NCBI GenBank assembly: GCA_017456105.1
Contig: JAFTKA010000021.1
Coordinates: forward strand, 1 to 12,287
From: Oscillospiraceae bacterium
GTDB taxonomy: Bacteria; Bacillota_A; Clostridia; Oscillospirales; Oscillospiraceae
DNA: 12,287 bases
Direction: 5' to 3'
Both the position numbers and the translations under genes were made by a program. The notes under the pieces were generated by a model that made no database searches, was not told the origin of the DNA, and saw only the letters and a list, made by a program, of their open reading frames with translations. This document shows, piece after piece, positions 11,983 to 12,287 of the stretch; positions within the stretch are counted from its first letter, which is position 1; each line of letters starts with the position of its first letter.

Positions 11983-12199
11983 TTCTGTATCCTCCTATCG
12001 CTGATTTGTACGGGATCATCTTCTTCACAGCTGCTACGTTGGTCTGGTCAGCGTAAGCAGTGGTGCGAAGACGGCGGGTCCGCGTGGTGTCTTTCTTGGT
12101 GAGGATGTGGCTCTTGTAAGCGCGTGCTCTCTTGACCTTACCGGACTTGGTCAGGTTGAATCTCTTCTTAGCGCCGCTGTGAGTCTTAAATTTCGGCAT
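11918..12199 (-). CDS. rpmI: 50S ribosomal protein L35, reading through past its usual end
   Basis: Residues 1-65 match L35 over its whole normal length: [20 protein letters not shown], then the [16 protein letters not shown] block, and VKKMIPYK at the end. A stop would be expected right after Lys65, but codon 66 (12002-12004) is TCA. One base change would make it TAA or TGA. The frame therefore continues for 28 residues through the rplT SD and 65 bases into rplT, in a different frame, giving a 93-residue product whose tail has no family resemblance. This could be a real stop-loss change or a sequence error. The SD is GGAAGGAGA before ATG 12199. The ordinary L35 core is intact and the assignment is secure. 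Confidence 0.93.
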   Translation of the reverse strand: MPKFKTHSGAKKRFNLTKSGKVKRARAYKSHILTKKDTTRTRRLRTTAYADQTNVAAVKKMIPYKSAIGGYRNGKSQRRYDDAQEKKCYPEAG

Positions 12200-12229
12200 G
12201 ATTGGTTCTCCTTCCGTGTAATTACGTTG

Positions 12230-12287
12230 TTATTTTGCAGTTTTCGGGCTGAGGAACATCGTCATGTGACGTCCATCCAGCTTGGGG
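12230..12287 (-). CDS. infC: Translation initiation factor IF-3, C-terminal end (5' part outside window)
   Basis: The last 18 codons and the stop are present on the minus strand. They read P-K-L-D-G-R-H-M-T-M-F-L-S-P-K-T-A-K, matching the conserved IF-3 ending P-K-x-E-G-R-x-M-x-M-x-L-x-P-K. It is the first gene of the infC-rpmI-rplT operon and stops 30 bases before rpmI. Only the end is visible, so start, length and its often unusual start codon cannot be judged. Confidence 0.9.
   Translation of the reverse strand, partial: PKLDGRHMTMFLSPKTAK

Overview
The window looks like the chromosome of a gut-type Clostridia member, most likely in the Oscillospirales. This rests on the moderate GC content, strong Shine-Dalgarno (SD) sites, gene families typical of low-to-mid GC Firmicutes, and short GTAGGG...CCCTAC hairpin repeats in the spacers. 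I could not search a database, so the placement is inferred. Sixteen genes are supported. Two are cut by the window edges (tsf at the left, infC at the right).

Layout. (1) 1-378: the 3' end of tsf on the + strand, a strong terminator, then a two-hairpin repeat. (2) 405-3098: the Holliday-junction operon ruvC-ruvA-ruvB. It is interrupted between ruvC and ruvA by a small gene for a four-helix-bundle (23S rRNA IVS/S23-like) protein, bounded by 33-bp inverted arms built of 7-bp units. A separate 7-bp tandem tract lies between ruvA and ruvB. (3) 3150-3608: a monocistronic small double zinc-ribbon protein with a consensus sigma-A promoter and a terminator. (4) 3693-5585, minus strand: a two-gene unit, opine-dehydrogenase-family enzyme then a GntR/FadR-type regulator, with a promoter overlapped by a 27-bp inverted repeat that is probably the regulator's operator. 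(5) 5604-6240: a gene-free stretch holding a composite repeat with 11-bp terminal inverted repeats, a two-hairpin repeat and a ~104-bp tandem duplication. (6) 6241-10625, plus strand: a carbohydrate-type ABC importer (lipoprotein binding protein, two permeases) and a LacI-family repressor, with a perfect 22-bp palindrome just downstream of the promoter. No ATPase or glycosidase gene is present, so a shared ATPase encoded elsewhere is expected. (7) 10638-12287, minus strand: infC-rpmI-rplT, then an RluA-family pseudouridine synthase.

How the parts work together. ruvCAB resolves recombination intermediates. infC-rpmI-rplT with the pseudouridine synthase is a translation and RNA-modification block. 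The importer and LacI repressor form a self-contained sugar-responsive unit, in which tandem hairpins after the binding-protein gene probably make that protein more abundant than the permeases. The dehydrogenase and GntR pair is probably autoregulated.

The points most worth checking are the IVS-like gene bounded by heptamer arms inside the ruv operon, the modular hairpin repeats, the apparent loss of the rpmI stop codon (reading into rplT), and the uncharacterised opine-dehydrogenase unit.
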